A DNA stretch of 64,000 nt from Umezawaea sp036375055 (lineage in GTDB: Bacteria > Actinomycetota > Actinomycetes > Mycobacteriales > Pseudonocardiaceae). This document shows, piece after piece, positions 51,904-59,969 of this stretch. Every line of letters starts with the position of its first letter. The first letter of the stretch is position 1. A program made the translations under genes and the position numbers. The notes under the pieces are model-generated. The model was not told the origin of the DNA. It worked only from the letters and a program-made list of their open reading frames with translations, and did not search any database. Location: contig NZ_DASUSQ010000046.1 in assembly GCF_036375055.1 (NCBI RefSeq), forward strand, positions 1-64,000. Direction: 5' to 3'.

Positions 51904-54147
51904 ATGACGTCCTACCGGCAACACCAGCGCAACCTCGTCGGACTCGTCGTGGGCGGGTGGGAGGACGGCGTGGACGACCCCGCCGTCCTCCCCCGGCTCA
52001 AGACCCTGCTGAAGGCGCTGCCCCACTACGGGAACCCCGCCGTCGAGGCGGCTCACCGCGGCGTGCTGAGCACCGTGCTCGAGGTCAGCGCGCCGAACGA
52101 CCGGATCGCCGCCCAACCCGACGAGACCGGCTGGGGCTACTACACCTCCTACGCCTACCGGGGCCCGTACTCCGGTTACGGGGACGCGTTCTTCCCCGGC
52201 CGGACGACGACCTCCGCGGCGGCGGAGGTCGTGGCCTCGGTGCGCGAACCGCGATCCGGGTGGTGGCGGGACTACGCGCTGACCGTGCTCACCGACGCGG
52301 CGCGGCAGTCGGTGTCGCTGTCCCTGGACACCGGCAGGCTGACCGCCGACCTGGCGACCGCGCACGCGGAACTCCTGCCCGCCCTGACCGCCACCTACCT
52401 GTCCACGCTGCGGCACGCCTACGAGCCCACGGCCTCCGCGCTCGCCGCGCTGGCCGCCGCGGGCGAGGTGGACCGCGCCCGCGCCGAACTCGGCGACGCG
52501 CTGTCCTCGGGCGCGTTCACCGCGAACGTCGACCAGGCCATCGCGATGGGCGGCGACGACACCAACGCCGTGGTGTGGTTGCTCTACAACACGTGGACCA
52601 CGCTGAAGGCCCTGGACTGCCCGAACGTCGACGCCACGATCCGGACCCTCCAGGCAGGCGGGCTCACCGTGCCCGCCCAGGTGGGTCCGCGCCGCTGGTG
52701 GGACGGCGGCTACACCACGTGGTACCACCCGCTGGCGGGGCCCGACCTCGCCACGGGCGCGCTCACCGCCGGGATGCCCCAGACTGCGACGACGTCCTTC
52801 TCCCCACCGCCGACCACACCCCCCACGAGCAGCGCCGTCACGACGGCGGGCGGCTACTCGCAGAGCCTGTGCCTGTGGGGACCGCTCAACCGGTACCGGC
52901 CGCGGAGCAGCAGCTGCCTCGGGACGGGCACCGGCGTCCTCATGGCCGACGGCTCCGTGAAGCCCGTCCAGGACGTGCGGATCGGCGACGCGGTGAGGTC
53001 CCCCCGCGGCACGGGGAAGGTCGTGCTCGTCGAGCGGCCCGCCCGCCGGGGCCGGGTGCTGCACTCGATCAACGGCCTCGACGTCCGCGCCACCTCCGGC
53101 CACCCGTTCCGCCTGGACGGTCCCGGCCCGGCGCGGGCGGCCGTGGACCCGTGGTGCCTCGTCGACGAGGTGCCGACGATGATCGCCGACGGCGTCGCGG
53201 CACTCGTGCCGGGAGTCGTGCTGGCGGGCTCGGTGACCGTGCGCGAGGTGACGCCCCACGAGCCCGAGGGTGGTGACGACGAACCGGTGTACGACCTCGT
53301 GGTGGACGACGGCCACCGCGGCCACGCCGCCTACTACGTGGGAGGCCCCGACACCTTCCTGGTCGTGGACTCGGAGACCGCCGATCCCCTGCACCACGTC
53401 GCGGCCACGCTCGGGGTCGTCGCGGCGATGGAGGTCGCGCTCGACGCCGTGCGGGACCACGTGCCCGATCCCCACACCGCGCTGCCGGCCCTCCTGTCCC
53501 GCGTGGACCTCACGGGCGCGCCGCCCACGACCGGACGGCCACCGATCCCCGGCCCCGACCTGTACCACCGGGACGGGGAGTGGGACCCGCACGCGTCGGC
53601 GTTGGAGAGCCACCTGGTGCGCCGGTTCGGGCGGGTGTTCCGCAGGCACCGCGCCACCGCGCCGCGGCCGGGTCCGGCGTCGCCCGACGACCGGTTCGTG
53701 GTCCACGTCCGCGACGTGGAGCTGCTGGGCGACACGCCCCTCACCTCGTCGGAGGTGGTCGTCGACCTCGTCCTGCGCGGCGAGGACCAGGCCGGGGACC
53801 GGGTCCGGCGGGTGGTCGTCGGGACGGACGGCGCACGCTGGCACCTCACCCCCGACGCGGCCGTGGACTTCGGCGCCCCGGCCTGGGGAGCCACCCTGGC
53901 CGGAACGCTGCGCACCGGCGACGCGGTGCTCGGCGCCTTCCGCGCGACCGCCACCGAGGGCGAGCGCGAGCACTTCCTCTTCTCCCCCGGCGGCACGGTG
54001 GTCGGACGCGTCGCCGTCGACCAGCTCCTCACCCGACCGGCCGAGCGGGCGCGGGCGTGGAGCGAGCGCGACGCGCGGGCGGCGGCGGTCGACCTCGGCC
54101 GCCACCTGGGCCAGCAGCTCGTGGACCTGGTTCGACCGCCGCGGTAG
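51904..54147 (+). CDS. Hint (hedgehog/intein) domain protein of unknown function
   Basis: A 747-residue protein in three parts. Residues 1-300 are an unrecognised mostly helical region, followed by a Pro/Thr/Ser linker. A Hint domain lies at about 335-485 and starts with Cys338 in SCLGTGTGVLMADGSVKPVQ; the block-B-like histidine is in ATSGHPF near 400. The domain ends at AYYVGGPDTFLVV without the His-Asn or His-Asn-Cys of splicing inteins. Residues 490-747 are a further unknown region. Such Hint domains cleave themselves by an N-S acyl shift, often releasing a toxin or attaching a nucleophile. The ATG follows GGAG, 28 bases after the giant gene. Function of the flanks is unknown. Confidence 0.87.
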   Translation: MTSYRQHQRNLVGLVVGGWEDGVDDPAVLPRLKTLLKALPHYGNPAVEAAHRGVLSTVLEVSAPNDRIAAQPDETGWGYYTSYAYRGPYSGYGDAFFPGRTTTSAAAEVVASVREPRSGWWRDYALTVLTDAARQSVSLSLDTGRLTADLATAHAELLPALTATYLSTLRHAYEPTASALAALAAAGEVDRARAELGDALSSGAFTANVDQAIAMGGDDTNAVVWLLYNTWTTLKALDCPNVDATIRTLQAGGLTVPAQVGPRRWWDGGYTTWYHPLAGPDLATGALTAGMPQTATTSFSPPPTTPPTSSAVTTAGGYSQSLCLWGPLNRYRPRSSSCLGTGTGVLMADGSVKPVQDVRIGDAVRSPRGTGKVVLVERPARRGRVLHSINGLDVRATSGHPFRLDGPGPARAAVDPWCLVDEVPTMIADGVAALVPGVVLAGSVTVREVTPHEPEGGDDEPVYDLVVDDGHRGHAAYYVGGPDTFLVVDSETADPLHHVAATLGVVAAMEVALDAVRDHVPDPHTALPALLSRVDLTGAPPTTGRPPIPGPDLYHRDGEWDPHASALESHLVRRFGRVFRRHRATAPRPGPASPDDRFVVHVRDVELLGDTPLTSSEVVVDLVLRGEDQAGDRVRRVVVGTDGARWHLTPDAAVDFGAPAWGATLAGTLRTGDAVLGAFRATATEGEREHFLFSPGGTVVGRVAVDQLLTRPAERARAWSERDARAAAVDLGRHLGQQLVDLVRPPR

Positions 54148-54158
54148 CCGCAGGCGGG

Positions 54159-54980
54159 TCAGGTCCCGGACGGTCCCCCGACGCGGTGGAGCAGGGGGTG
54201 CTTGGCCGTGCGCTGGTCCCCGGAGGACTGGCCGCGCAGGCGCCTGCCGAGCCAGGGGCCGAGGAAGGTGGCCGCCCACCGCAGTTCGGCGGTGGCGCGC
54301 CACCGCGGCGGCGGGCCGGGCAGCGGTGGCGGTGGCTGGTTCCACGAGTCGTCGCTGCCCGGCACCCGCAGGGCGTGCGCGACCGCGGCGGCGATCAGCC
54401 GGTGCCCCAGGGGGCTGCAGTGCAGCCGGTCGTCGGCCCAGAACCGGCGGTCGGCGACGGCGGGGTGCCGGGCGATCTCGGCGACGGCGACCCCGTGCCG
54501 GTCGGCCGCGGCGCGGATCCGGTCGTTGATGTCGAGGATGCGGGAGCGGACCGGTCGGGCGAGCGGGATGACCCTGGTGAGGTCGGGGAAGGTCACGGTC
54601 GCCACGCGGGCCCCGGAGTCGGTCAGCGCGGCGAACATCGCCTCCAGGTGACCGACCACCGTGGACGGCTCGACCCGAAGGCGGAGCAGGTCGTTGACCC
54701 CGGCGACGACGGTGGCCACGTCGGGGCGCAGGGCGAGGGCCGGCCCCAGCTGCTCGGCCCGCACCTCACCCGCGCGGCGGCCCCGGACGGCGAGGTTGGC
54801 GTACTGGAGGTCGGGGTTGTCGACGGCGAGGTGCTCGGCGAGCCGGTCGGCCCACCCCCGCAGGCCCACGACGTCGTCGCCGTCACCGAGGCCTTCGGTC
54901 TGGCTGTCGCCCAGGGCGACGTAGCGCAGGTACCCGCCGGACCGGGCGGGGTCCGGGGTGCTCTTCTCGTGCGGCGTCAC
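54159..54980 (-). CDS. SGNH/GDSL hydrolase (esterase/lipase type)
   Basis: A 273-residue hydrolase without a signal peptide. Block I is ALGDSQTEGLGD with the nucleophilic Ser, the oxyanion Gly is in ANLAVRGR, block III is VAGVNDLL with the oxyanion Asn, and block V is DRLHCSPLGH with the catalytic Asp-x2-His. A Pro-rich and Arg-rich tail follows from about residue 225. The GTG start at 54978-54980 follows GGGAG. It converges with the Hint gene with 11 bases between stops. An 18-base dyad at 54991-55008 sits just upstream of its ribosome site and probably controls it. Confidence 0.9.
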   Translation of the reverse strand: MTPHEKSTPDPARSGGYLRYVALGDSQTEGLGDGDDVVGLRGWADRLAEHLAVDNPDLQYANLAVRGRRAGEVRAEQLGPALALRPDVATVVAGVNDLLRLRVEPSTVVGHLEAMFAALTDSGARVATVTFPDLTRVIPLARPVRSRILDINDRIRAAADRHGVAVAEIARHPAVADRRFWADDRLHCSPLGHRLIAAAVAHALRVPGSDDSWNQPPPPLPGPPPRWRATAELRWAATFLGPWLGRRLRGQSSGDQRTAKHPLLHRVGGPSGT

Positions 54981-54990
54981 ACCGTCTCCC

Positions 54991-55008
54991 TAGTCAGAAA
55001 GTTGACTA
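54991..55008. promoter_or_regulatory. 18-bp operator-like dyad upstream of the SGNH hydrolase
   Basis: TAGTCA and TGACTA are perfect arms around GAAAGT, 10 bases upstream of the SGNH start. The sequence on the minus strand, TAGTCAACTTTCTGACTA, resembles MarR-type sites. It opens an AT-rich patch running to about 55030. Confidence 0.65.
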
Positions 55009-55170
55009 ATCATAATCATGGCTATGGCGGGCGTGTCCACCCCGTCGGCGGCGAGGAGGCGCGCCGGGACGTCCGCGGAATTGGCCGAACCCCCAATCGG
55101 CCGACGTGGTCGAATAGCCGGATCGAATTCATCGAAATCGCGAACACATTCACCGGAAAACCGATTCCGA

Positions 55171-55200
55171 TTGACACGGGGTTGCCAGCGGAGCGATAGT
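55171..55200 (+). promoter_or_regulatory. Sigma-70-like promoter of the GH12 gene
   Basis: TTGACA at 55171-55176, an 18-base spacer, and GATAGT at 55195-55200. It lies 85 bases upstream of the GH12 start, giving a leader of roughly 75-80 bases. Confidence 0.65.
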
Positions 55201-55284
55201 CGTCGGTACCGCCCCGCACATCCGGCACTCGCGCGGCGAAACGGCCGCGTTCACTCGGGCGACGACGCCCCGGAAAGCGGAGCC

Positions 55285-55974
55285 ATGGTCAACGGAATTC
55301 GATCGGTCGTGACGGCGGTCCTCGTGGTGGCGGGTCTGATCGGTGCGACCGGGGTGGCGCGGGCCGCCGCCTGGTCGTCCACCGACAAGTGGGGGACGTG
55401 GTCCAACGGCGGCTACACCGTCCGCAACGACGTGTGGGGGAGCGGCGTCGGACCGCAGACGATCTGGGCGAACTCCTACGGCAACTGGGGCGTGTGGGCC
55501 GACCACCCCGGCACCGGCGGGGTGAAGGCGTACCCGCACTCGGCGAAGGCGATCAACAAGAGGGTCAGCGCGCTGACCAGGCTGTCGAGCTCGTTCAACG
55601 TCAGCAGGCCGGGGTCGGGGGCCTACGCCACGTCCTACGACATCTGGGCCGACAACAACGCCTACGAGATCATGATCTGGGTCAACAAGCAGGGCGCCGT
55701 GGGCCCGATCGGGTCGAAGCAGACCACCGCGTCGGTCGGCGGGCACACCTGGGACGTGTACCGGGGCTCCAACGGCGCCAACCAGGTCTTCTCGTTCCTG
55801 CGCACCGGGAACACCAACTCCGGCACGGTCGACGTGCTGGCGGTGCTGAAGTGGATCGGGTCGCGCGGCTGGTACGGCGACGTGACCGTGGGCGAGGTGC
55901 AGTTCGGTTTTGAGATCACCTCCTCACCCGGAGGCATGGACTTCGTGTCCAACAGCTATTCGGTGACCGCGTGA
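55285..55974 (+). CDS. Secreted GH12 endoglucanase/xyloglucanase
   Basis: A 229-residue exported beta-glucanase. The signal peptide ends ARA near residue 27 and the mature enzyme is a compact beta-jelly roll as usual for GH12. Catalytic Glu candidates are E128 in YEIMIWVNKQG (nucleophile) and E210 in VQFGFEITS (acid/base). Aromatic residues WSSTDKWGTW and ANSYGNWGVW line the expected glucan cleft. There is no carbohydrate-binding module. The ATG at 55285 was chosen because the signal peptide starts there and CGGAG precedes it. It is monocistronic with its own promoter. Confidence 0.9.
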   Translation: MVNGIRSVVTAVLVVAGLIGATGVARAAAWSSTDKWGTWSNGGYTVRNDVWGSGVGPQTIWANSYGNWGVWADHPGTGGVKAYPHSAKAINKRVSALTRLSSSFNVSRPGSGAYATSYDIWADNNAYEIMIWVNKQGAVGPIGSKQTTASVGGHTWDVYRGSNGANQVFSFLRTGNTNSGTVDVLAVLKWIGSRGWYGDVTVGEVQFGFEITSSPGGMDFVSNSYSVTA

Positions 55975-56105
55975 ACGCTCGTCCGCGCCTCTTTCGACAC
56001 CGAGTCCGACCAGCCCGTTGAACCCGGATCAGACCGGTGTCGGGCGCACGGCGGCGAGAGTCGGTGGCACGGACGGAACCACACCGCGGAAGGGACGTGG
56101 GCGTC

Positions 56106-56540
56106 ATGGAGGTCACGAGAACGGGCACGGGCACGGGCACGGGCACGGGCACGGGCACGGGCACGGGCACGGGCACGGGGAGCAGGATCGCGGTGCTGGT
56201 GGCCGGGATCGTCGTCGCACTCGGCGCGGTCGCCGCGCCCGCGAGCGCGGCGACCGGCTACGACAGGTGCGCGCACGGCAACTTCTGCCTCTTCGAGGAC
56301 GGGGCGGGCCAGGGGAGGATGCTCGTCATCTACAGCCCCACCAGCGGCACGAGGGTGAACGTCCCGCTGGACTTCAACGACAGGACGTCGTCGGCCTGGA
56401 ACCGCGGCGGGCGGGCGGTGGCCCTGTTCCGCGACGCGAACTGCCAGTACCGCCTGCTCCAGATGAACGCCTACGGCGCTCCGCTCGACCTGGCGCTGGG
56501 CCCGTACAACGACGTGATCAGCTCCTTCTGCGTCCACTGA
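56106..56540 (+). CDS. Secreted I36-type peptidase inhibitor-like protein with a Thr-Gly repeat before its signal
   Basis: A 144-residue protein. The N-terminal region MEVTR is followed by ten Thr-Gly pairs, then SR and a hydrophobic core ending ASA near residue 54, so this is a signal peptide with a very long neutral n-region. The mature part, about 90 residues, has four Cys and the I36-like pattern CAHGNFCLFED...G, known from actinomycete metalloprotease inhibitors such as SMPI relatives. The Thr-Gly run is encoded by a hexanucleotide repeat. If translation actually began after it, no good start codon is available. A hairpin terminator follows. Confidence 0.82.
   Translation: MEVTRTGTGTGTGTGTGTGTGTGTGSRIAVLVAGIVVALGAVAAPASAATGYDRCAHGNFCLFEDGAGQGRMLVIYSPTSGTRVNVPLDFNDRTSSAWNRGGRAVALFRDANCQYRLLQMNAYGAPLDLALGPYNDVISSFCVH
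56121..56179 (+). repeat. Hexanucleotide microsatellite (ACGGGC)9 in coding sequence
   Basis: Nine perfect ACGGGC units from 56121 to 56174 plus an imperfect tenth, in frame as Thr-Gly. Changes in copy number would alter length without shifting frame. Confidence 0.95.
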
Positions 56541-56542
56541 CC

Positions 56543-56575
56543 GTCCCCTGACCGGCCCCTGTCCGGCCAGGGGAC
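56543..56575 (+). terminator. Hairpin terminator after the I36-type gene
   Basis: GTCCCCTG at 56543-56550 and CAGGGGAC at 56568-56575 pair perfectly, with CCGG pairs extending the stem inside, three bases past the stop. Confidence 0.8.
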
Positions 56576-56903
56576 GCGTGCGGCACCAGACGGTCCGCCC
56601 GCCCTCGGCCCAGCCCGCCGCGCGCACGCCGTCGAGGCCGGTGCCAGTGGGGTCGGCGAGGTGTGGCGGCCGTCGGCCGGGCCGGGTGTCCGCACGGCGG
56701 AGCCGGGAGGCGGGGCGTTCCCGCGGAACGGGCGGCCGCGAATCGCCGTACCCCTCTCCCGGCGATGCGGGCCGCCCGTTCCGGCGGAGTCCGGGAGTTC
56801 GACTCCCCCGGTGACCAGTACGGTGCCAGTCGGCGGTCCACCGCCGGTCCACTGGCCGCGCCGCAGGCGGTGGACCACGCACCAGGGAGTCACGGGGGTC
56901 CGG
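56576..56903. other. Region upstream of the third AfsR-like gene
   Basis: About 330 bases. It contains a dyad GGGAGT-TCG-ACTCCC at 56793-56807, in-frame GTG codons at 56811 and 56823, and a 7-mer direct repeat at 56835-56852. No independent gene is apparent. Confidence 0.5.
56835..56852 (+). promoter_or_regulatory. SARP-style direct repeat
   Basis: Two copies of GGTCCAC start 11 bases apart (56835 and 56846), the spacing of one DNA turn used by SARP regulators. They lie about 50 bases before the likely TTG start of the adjacent AfsR-like gene. Confidence 0.45.
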
Positions 56904-59855
56904 TTGTTCGGCGTGCTGGGGAGTCTCGACGTCGTGCGCGACGACGGCGAGCGCGTGGCGATCAGGGCGGCGAAGCAGCGGAAGCTGCTGACGACGCTGC
57001 TGCTGCACGCCAACCGGTGGGTGTCCGTCGACAAGATCGTCGACGTGCTGTGGGACGGCGCTCCGCCCCGGTCGGCGGCGGGCAACACCAAGACCTACGT
57101 GTGGAAGCTGCGCACCGCGCTCGCGAGCGGGCGCATCGCCAACGGTCCCGGCGGCTACCGGGTCGACGTCGGCCGCGACGAGGTCGACGCCCTCCGGTTC
57201 GAGGACCTGCTCCGGGCGGGTCGCGACGCGCTGGCGGCGCACCGGGAGCAGGACGCGGCGCGACTGCTCGCGGAGGGGCTGGGCCTGTGGCGCGGCGAGC
57301 CCTACGCCGACCTGACCGACGACGACGCGGAGGCGGCCAGGAGCAGGCTCACCGAGCAGCGGCTGAGCGCGCGGGAGGACCTGGCCGAGGTCCGGCTGGC
57401 GCTCGGCGAGCCCGTGGTCGTCGAGCTGGGCGGCCTGGTGCGGGCGAACCCGCTGCGCGAGCGGCCGTACGGCCTGCTCATGCTGGCGCTGTACCGCGAC
57501 GGCCGCCAGGCCGAGGCGCTGACCGTCTACCGGGACCTGCGGGCGGTGCTGGACCGCGAACTCGGTCTCGCGCCGAGCGAGGACCTCGTGCTGCTGCACC
57601 GCGACATCCTCAACCAGGCGCCGCGGCTCAAGCCCGAACCGCGCACCGCGGTGTGGCGGCACGTGCCCGCGCAGCTGCCCGCGAACGTGGCGGGGTTCAC
57701 CGGTCGCGACAAGGCCCTCGCCCGGCTCGGCGACGACGCGGACGTCTGGGTGGTCACCGGTCCCCCTGGCGTCGGCAAGACCGCGCTCGCCGTGCGCTGG
57801 GGCCACCACAACGCCGACCGGTTCCCCGACGGCCAGCTGTACGTGGACCTGGGCGGCTTCTCCACCGGAGCGCCCCTGACGACCCGCGACGCGATGGGCA
57901 GGCTGCTGCGCTCGCTCGACACGCCCCCCGACCGGATACCGCACGACGTCGCCGAGCAGACCGCGCTGTACCGCTCGCTGATGACGGGCAGGCGCGTGCT
58001 CGTGGTGCTGGACAACGCCCGCGGCTCGGAGGACGTCCGGCCGCTGCTCCCCGGCCGCCCCGGCTGCGTCGTGATCGTGACGAGCCGCAACGACCTGCAC
58101 GGCCTGGTCGGGCTGGACGACGCGCGGGCGCTGTCGCTGGGCGCCCTCGGCGACGACGACACGATCGGCCTGTTCCGGCACGTCCTGGGCGCCCACCGGG
58201 TCGAGGCCGAACTCGACGACGTGCGACGGCTGTCCGGGCTGTGCGGCAACCTCCCCCTGGCCGTCCGCCTCGCCGCCGCCACCCTCGCCGCCCAGCCCGA
58301 CCGGCGGATCGGCGACCTGGCGGACCGGATGGAGAACGGCAACCGGCTCACCGCGCTGGCGGTCGGCACGGAGAGCGAGACCACCGTGCGCGCGGCGTTC
58401 GACCTGTCCTACGCCGCGCTGCCGCCGCGGGCGCGCGTCCTGTTCCGCAGGCTGGCGCTGGCGCCGGGCCCGGACTTCACCGCCCACGTCGCCAGGGCGC
58501 TGGCGGGCGACACCGCCGACGGGCTGCTCGCCGACCTGTGCGGCGCGCACCTGGTCGACCACTACGCGCCCGGCCGCTACCGGTTCCACGACCTGCTGCG
58601 CGCCTACGCCGTGGAACGCGCCGACGACGAGGGCGACCGGCACGACGCGCTCGACGCGGTCCTCCCCCACTACCTGCGGTGGACGCGGGCCGCGGTGAAC
58701 ACGGTGTTCCTGGTGGGCGGTCCCACCGCGACGGTCGACGGCACCGGGGCGGCACCCGAGTTCGAGGACGAGGCGTCGGCACTGGCCTGGCTGGACGCCG
58801 AGCACGCCAACCTGGTCGCCGCCGTGGACCTCGCGGCCGAGCACGGGCCCGCGCACGTCACGTGGCAGCTCGTCGACGCGCTGCACAACTACTTCTGGTC
58901 CCGGCGCAACGAACTGGACTGGACGGCGACCGCCGAGACCGCGCTCCGCGCCGCCGAGTCCGCGGAGGACGGACGCGCGCAGGCCACCGTGCACCGGACG
59001 CTGGGGCTCGCGCACTGGGCCCGCGGCGACGGCGAGTCCTCGATCCGCCACAGCAAGCGGGCGCTGGAGCTGTCACGGGCGACGGGCTACCTCCTCGGGG
59101 AGGCGAGGGCGCTGACGAGCCTCGGACTCGCGCACGGGGACCGGGGCGGTCCCGCCGAGGCGGCCGACTTCCAGGCCGCGGCACTGGCCATCGACCTGGC
59201 CAACGGCAACGACTACCGGGCCGCGGTGTCGCGGTGCAACCTCGGGTTCGCGCTGACCCACCTCGGCTACCCGGGGGACGCGGTCGAGCGGTTCGAAGCG
59301 TCCCTGGTGACCATGCGCGCGCTGGGCAAGCGGTACGCCGAGGCCAGCGTCCTCAACGGCCTCGGCGTCGCCCGGCTCGAACTCGGCGACGTCGACCTCG
59401 CGGCGGACCTGCTGGAGGAGTCGCTGCTGGCGGCCCGCGAGACCAGCCACCACCACTGCGAGGTCGGCTCGTTGACGGCCCTGGTGGACGTGCGCCGCGA
59501 GCAGTCCGACCACGAGGCCGCCGCGCGCTGCGCCGAGCAGGCGCTGGAACTGGCCCGCGACCGCGAGATGGCCGCGGAGGAGGGCACGGTGCTGACCGCC
59601 ATGGCGGAACTCGCGCTGGCCGGGGGCGACCACGACGCCGCTCGACGGCACGCGACCGAGGCCCTGCGGATCCAGCAGGAGGCCGGGTACCCGTACGGCC
59701 GCGCGCGAGCGTTGCGCGCGCTCGGGTGGGCGCTCGGCGACGGGGCGGGCGGCCCCTACCTCGTGGAGGCTCAGGCCGTGTTCGACACGTTCGGCACCCC
59801 GCGGGCGGAGGAGCTGCGCGGGCTGGGACCGCGCAAGCCGTTCACCGGGACCTGA
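56904..59855 (+). CDS. AfsR/SARP-type transcriptional regulator (winged helix-BTAD-NB-ARC-TPR)
   Basis: A regulator of about 983 residues with OmpR-like winged helix, BTAD to about residue 240, NB-ARC with Walker A GPPGVGKTA near 284 and VLVVLDNARG as Walker B-like strand, and TPRs from about 680. The start is uncertain: the SARP domain begins at LFGVLGSLDV, whose first codon is TTG at 56904 with GGGGG five bases before it; the next upstream in-frame starts are GTG at 56823 and 56811, whose added residues look non-homologous. A secreted nuclease-like gene follows on the same strand after 114 bases, echoing the regulator-plus-exported-enzyme pattern of the other two AfsR-like genes here. Confidence 0.87.
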   Translation: MFGVLGSLDVVRDDGERVAIRAAKQRKLLTTLLLHANRWVSVDKIVDVLWDGAPPRSAAGNTKTYVWKLRTALASGRIANGPGGYRVDVGRDEVDALRFEDLLRAGRDALAAHREQDAARLLAEGLGLWRGEPYADLTDDDAEAARSRLTEQRLSAREDLAEVRLALGEPVVVELGGLVRANPLRERPYGLLMLALYRDGRQAEALTVYRDLRAVLDRELGLAPSEDLVLLHRDILNQAPRLKPEPRTAVWRHVPAQLPANVAGFTGRDKALARLGDDADVWVVTGPPGVGKTALAVRWGHHNADRFPDGQLYVDLGGFSTGAPLTTRDAMGRLLRSLDTPPDRIPHDVAEQTALYRSLMTGRRVLVVLDNARGSEDVRPLLPGRPGCVVIVTSRNDLHGLVGLDDARALSLGALGDDDTIGLFRHVLGAHRVEAELDDVRRLSGLCGNLPLAVRLAAATLAAQPDRRIGDLADRMENGNRLTALAVGTESETTVRAAFDLSYAALPPRARVLFRRLALAPGPDFTAHVARALAGDTADGLLADLCGAHLVDHYAPGRYRFHDLLRAYAVERADDEGDRHDALDAVLPHYLRWTRAAVNTVFLVGGPTATVDGTGAAPEFEDEASALAWLDAEHANLVAAVDLAAEHGPAHVTWQLVDALHNYFWSRRNELDWTATAETALRAAESAEDGRAQATVHRTLGLAHWARGDGESSIRHSKRALELSRATGYLLGEARALTSLGLAHGDRGGPAEAADFQAAALAIDLANGNDYRAAVSRCNLGFALTHLGYPGDAVERFEASLVTMRALGKRYAEASVLNGLGVARLELGDVDLAADLLEESLLAARETSHHHCEVGSLTALVDVRREQSDHEAAARCAEQALELARDREMAAEEGTVLTAMAELALAGGDHDAARRHATEALRIQQEAGYPYGRARALRALGWALGDGAGGPYLVEAQAVFDTFGTPRAEELRGLGPRKPFTGT

Positions 59856-59969
59856 GGACCCGGCCGTCGGCGGGACCGCGGACGGGGGCGCACAGGGGAT
59901 CGCCCACACCGTGCGGGTGTGTCCCCACGTCCGTACGGCGGTACGGCCGGGCACCGACCTGGCACCACC

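Noticed and set aside
56121..56179. Phase-variable on/off switch by the hexanucleotide repeat
   Set aside because: The unit is six bases, so copy changes keep the frame. Length variation is possible, but not frameshift switching.
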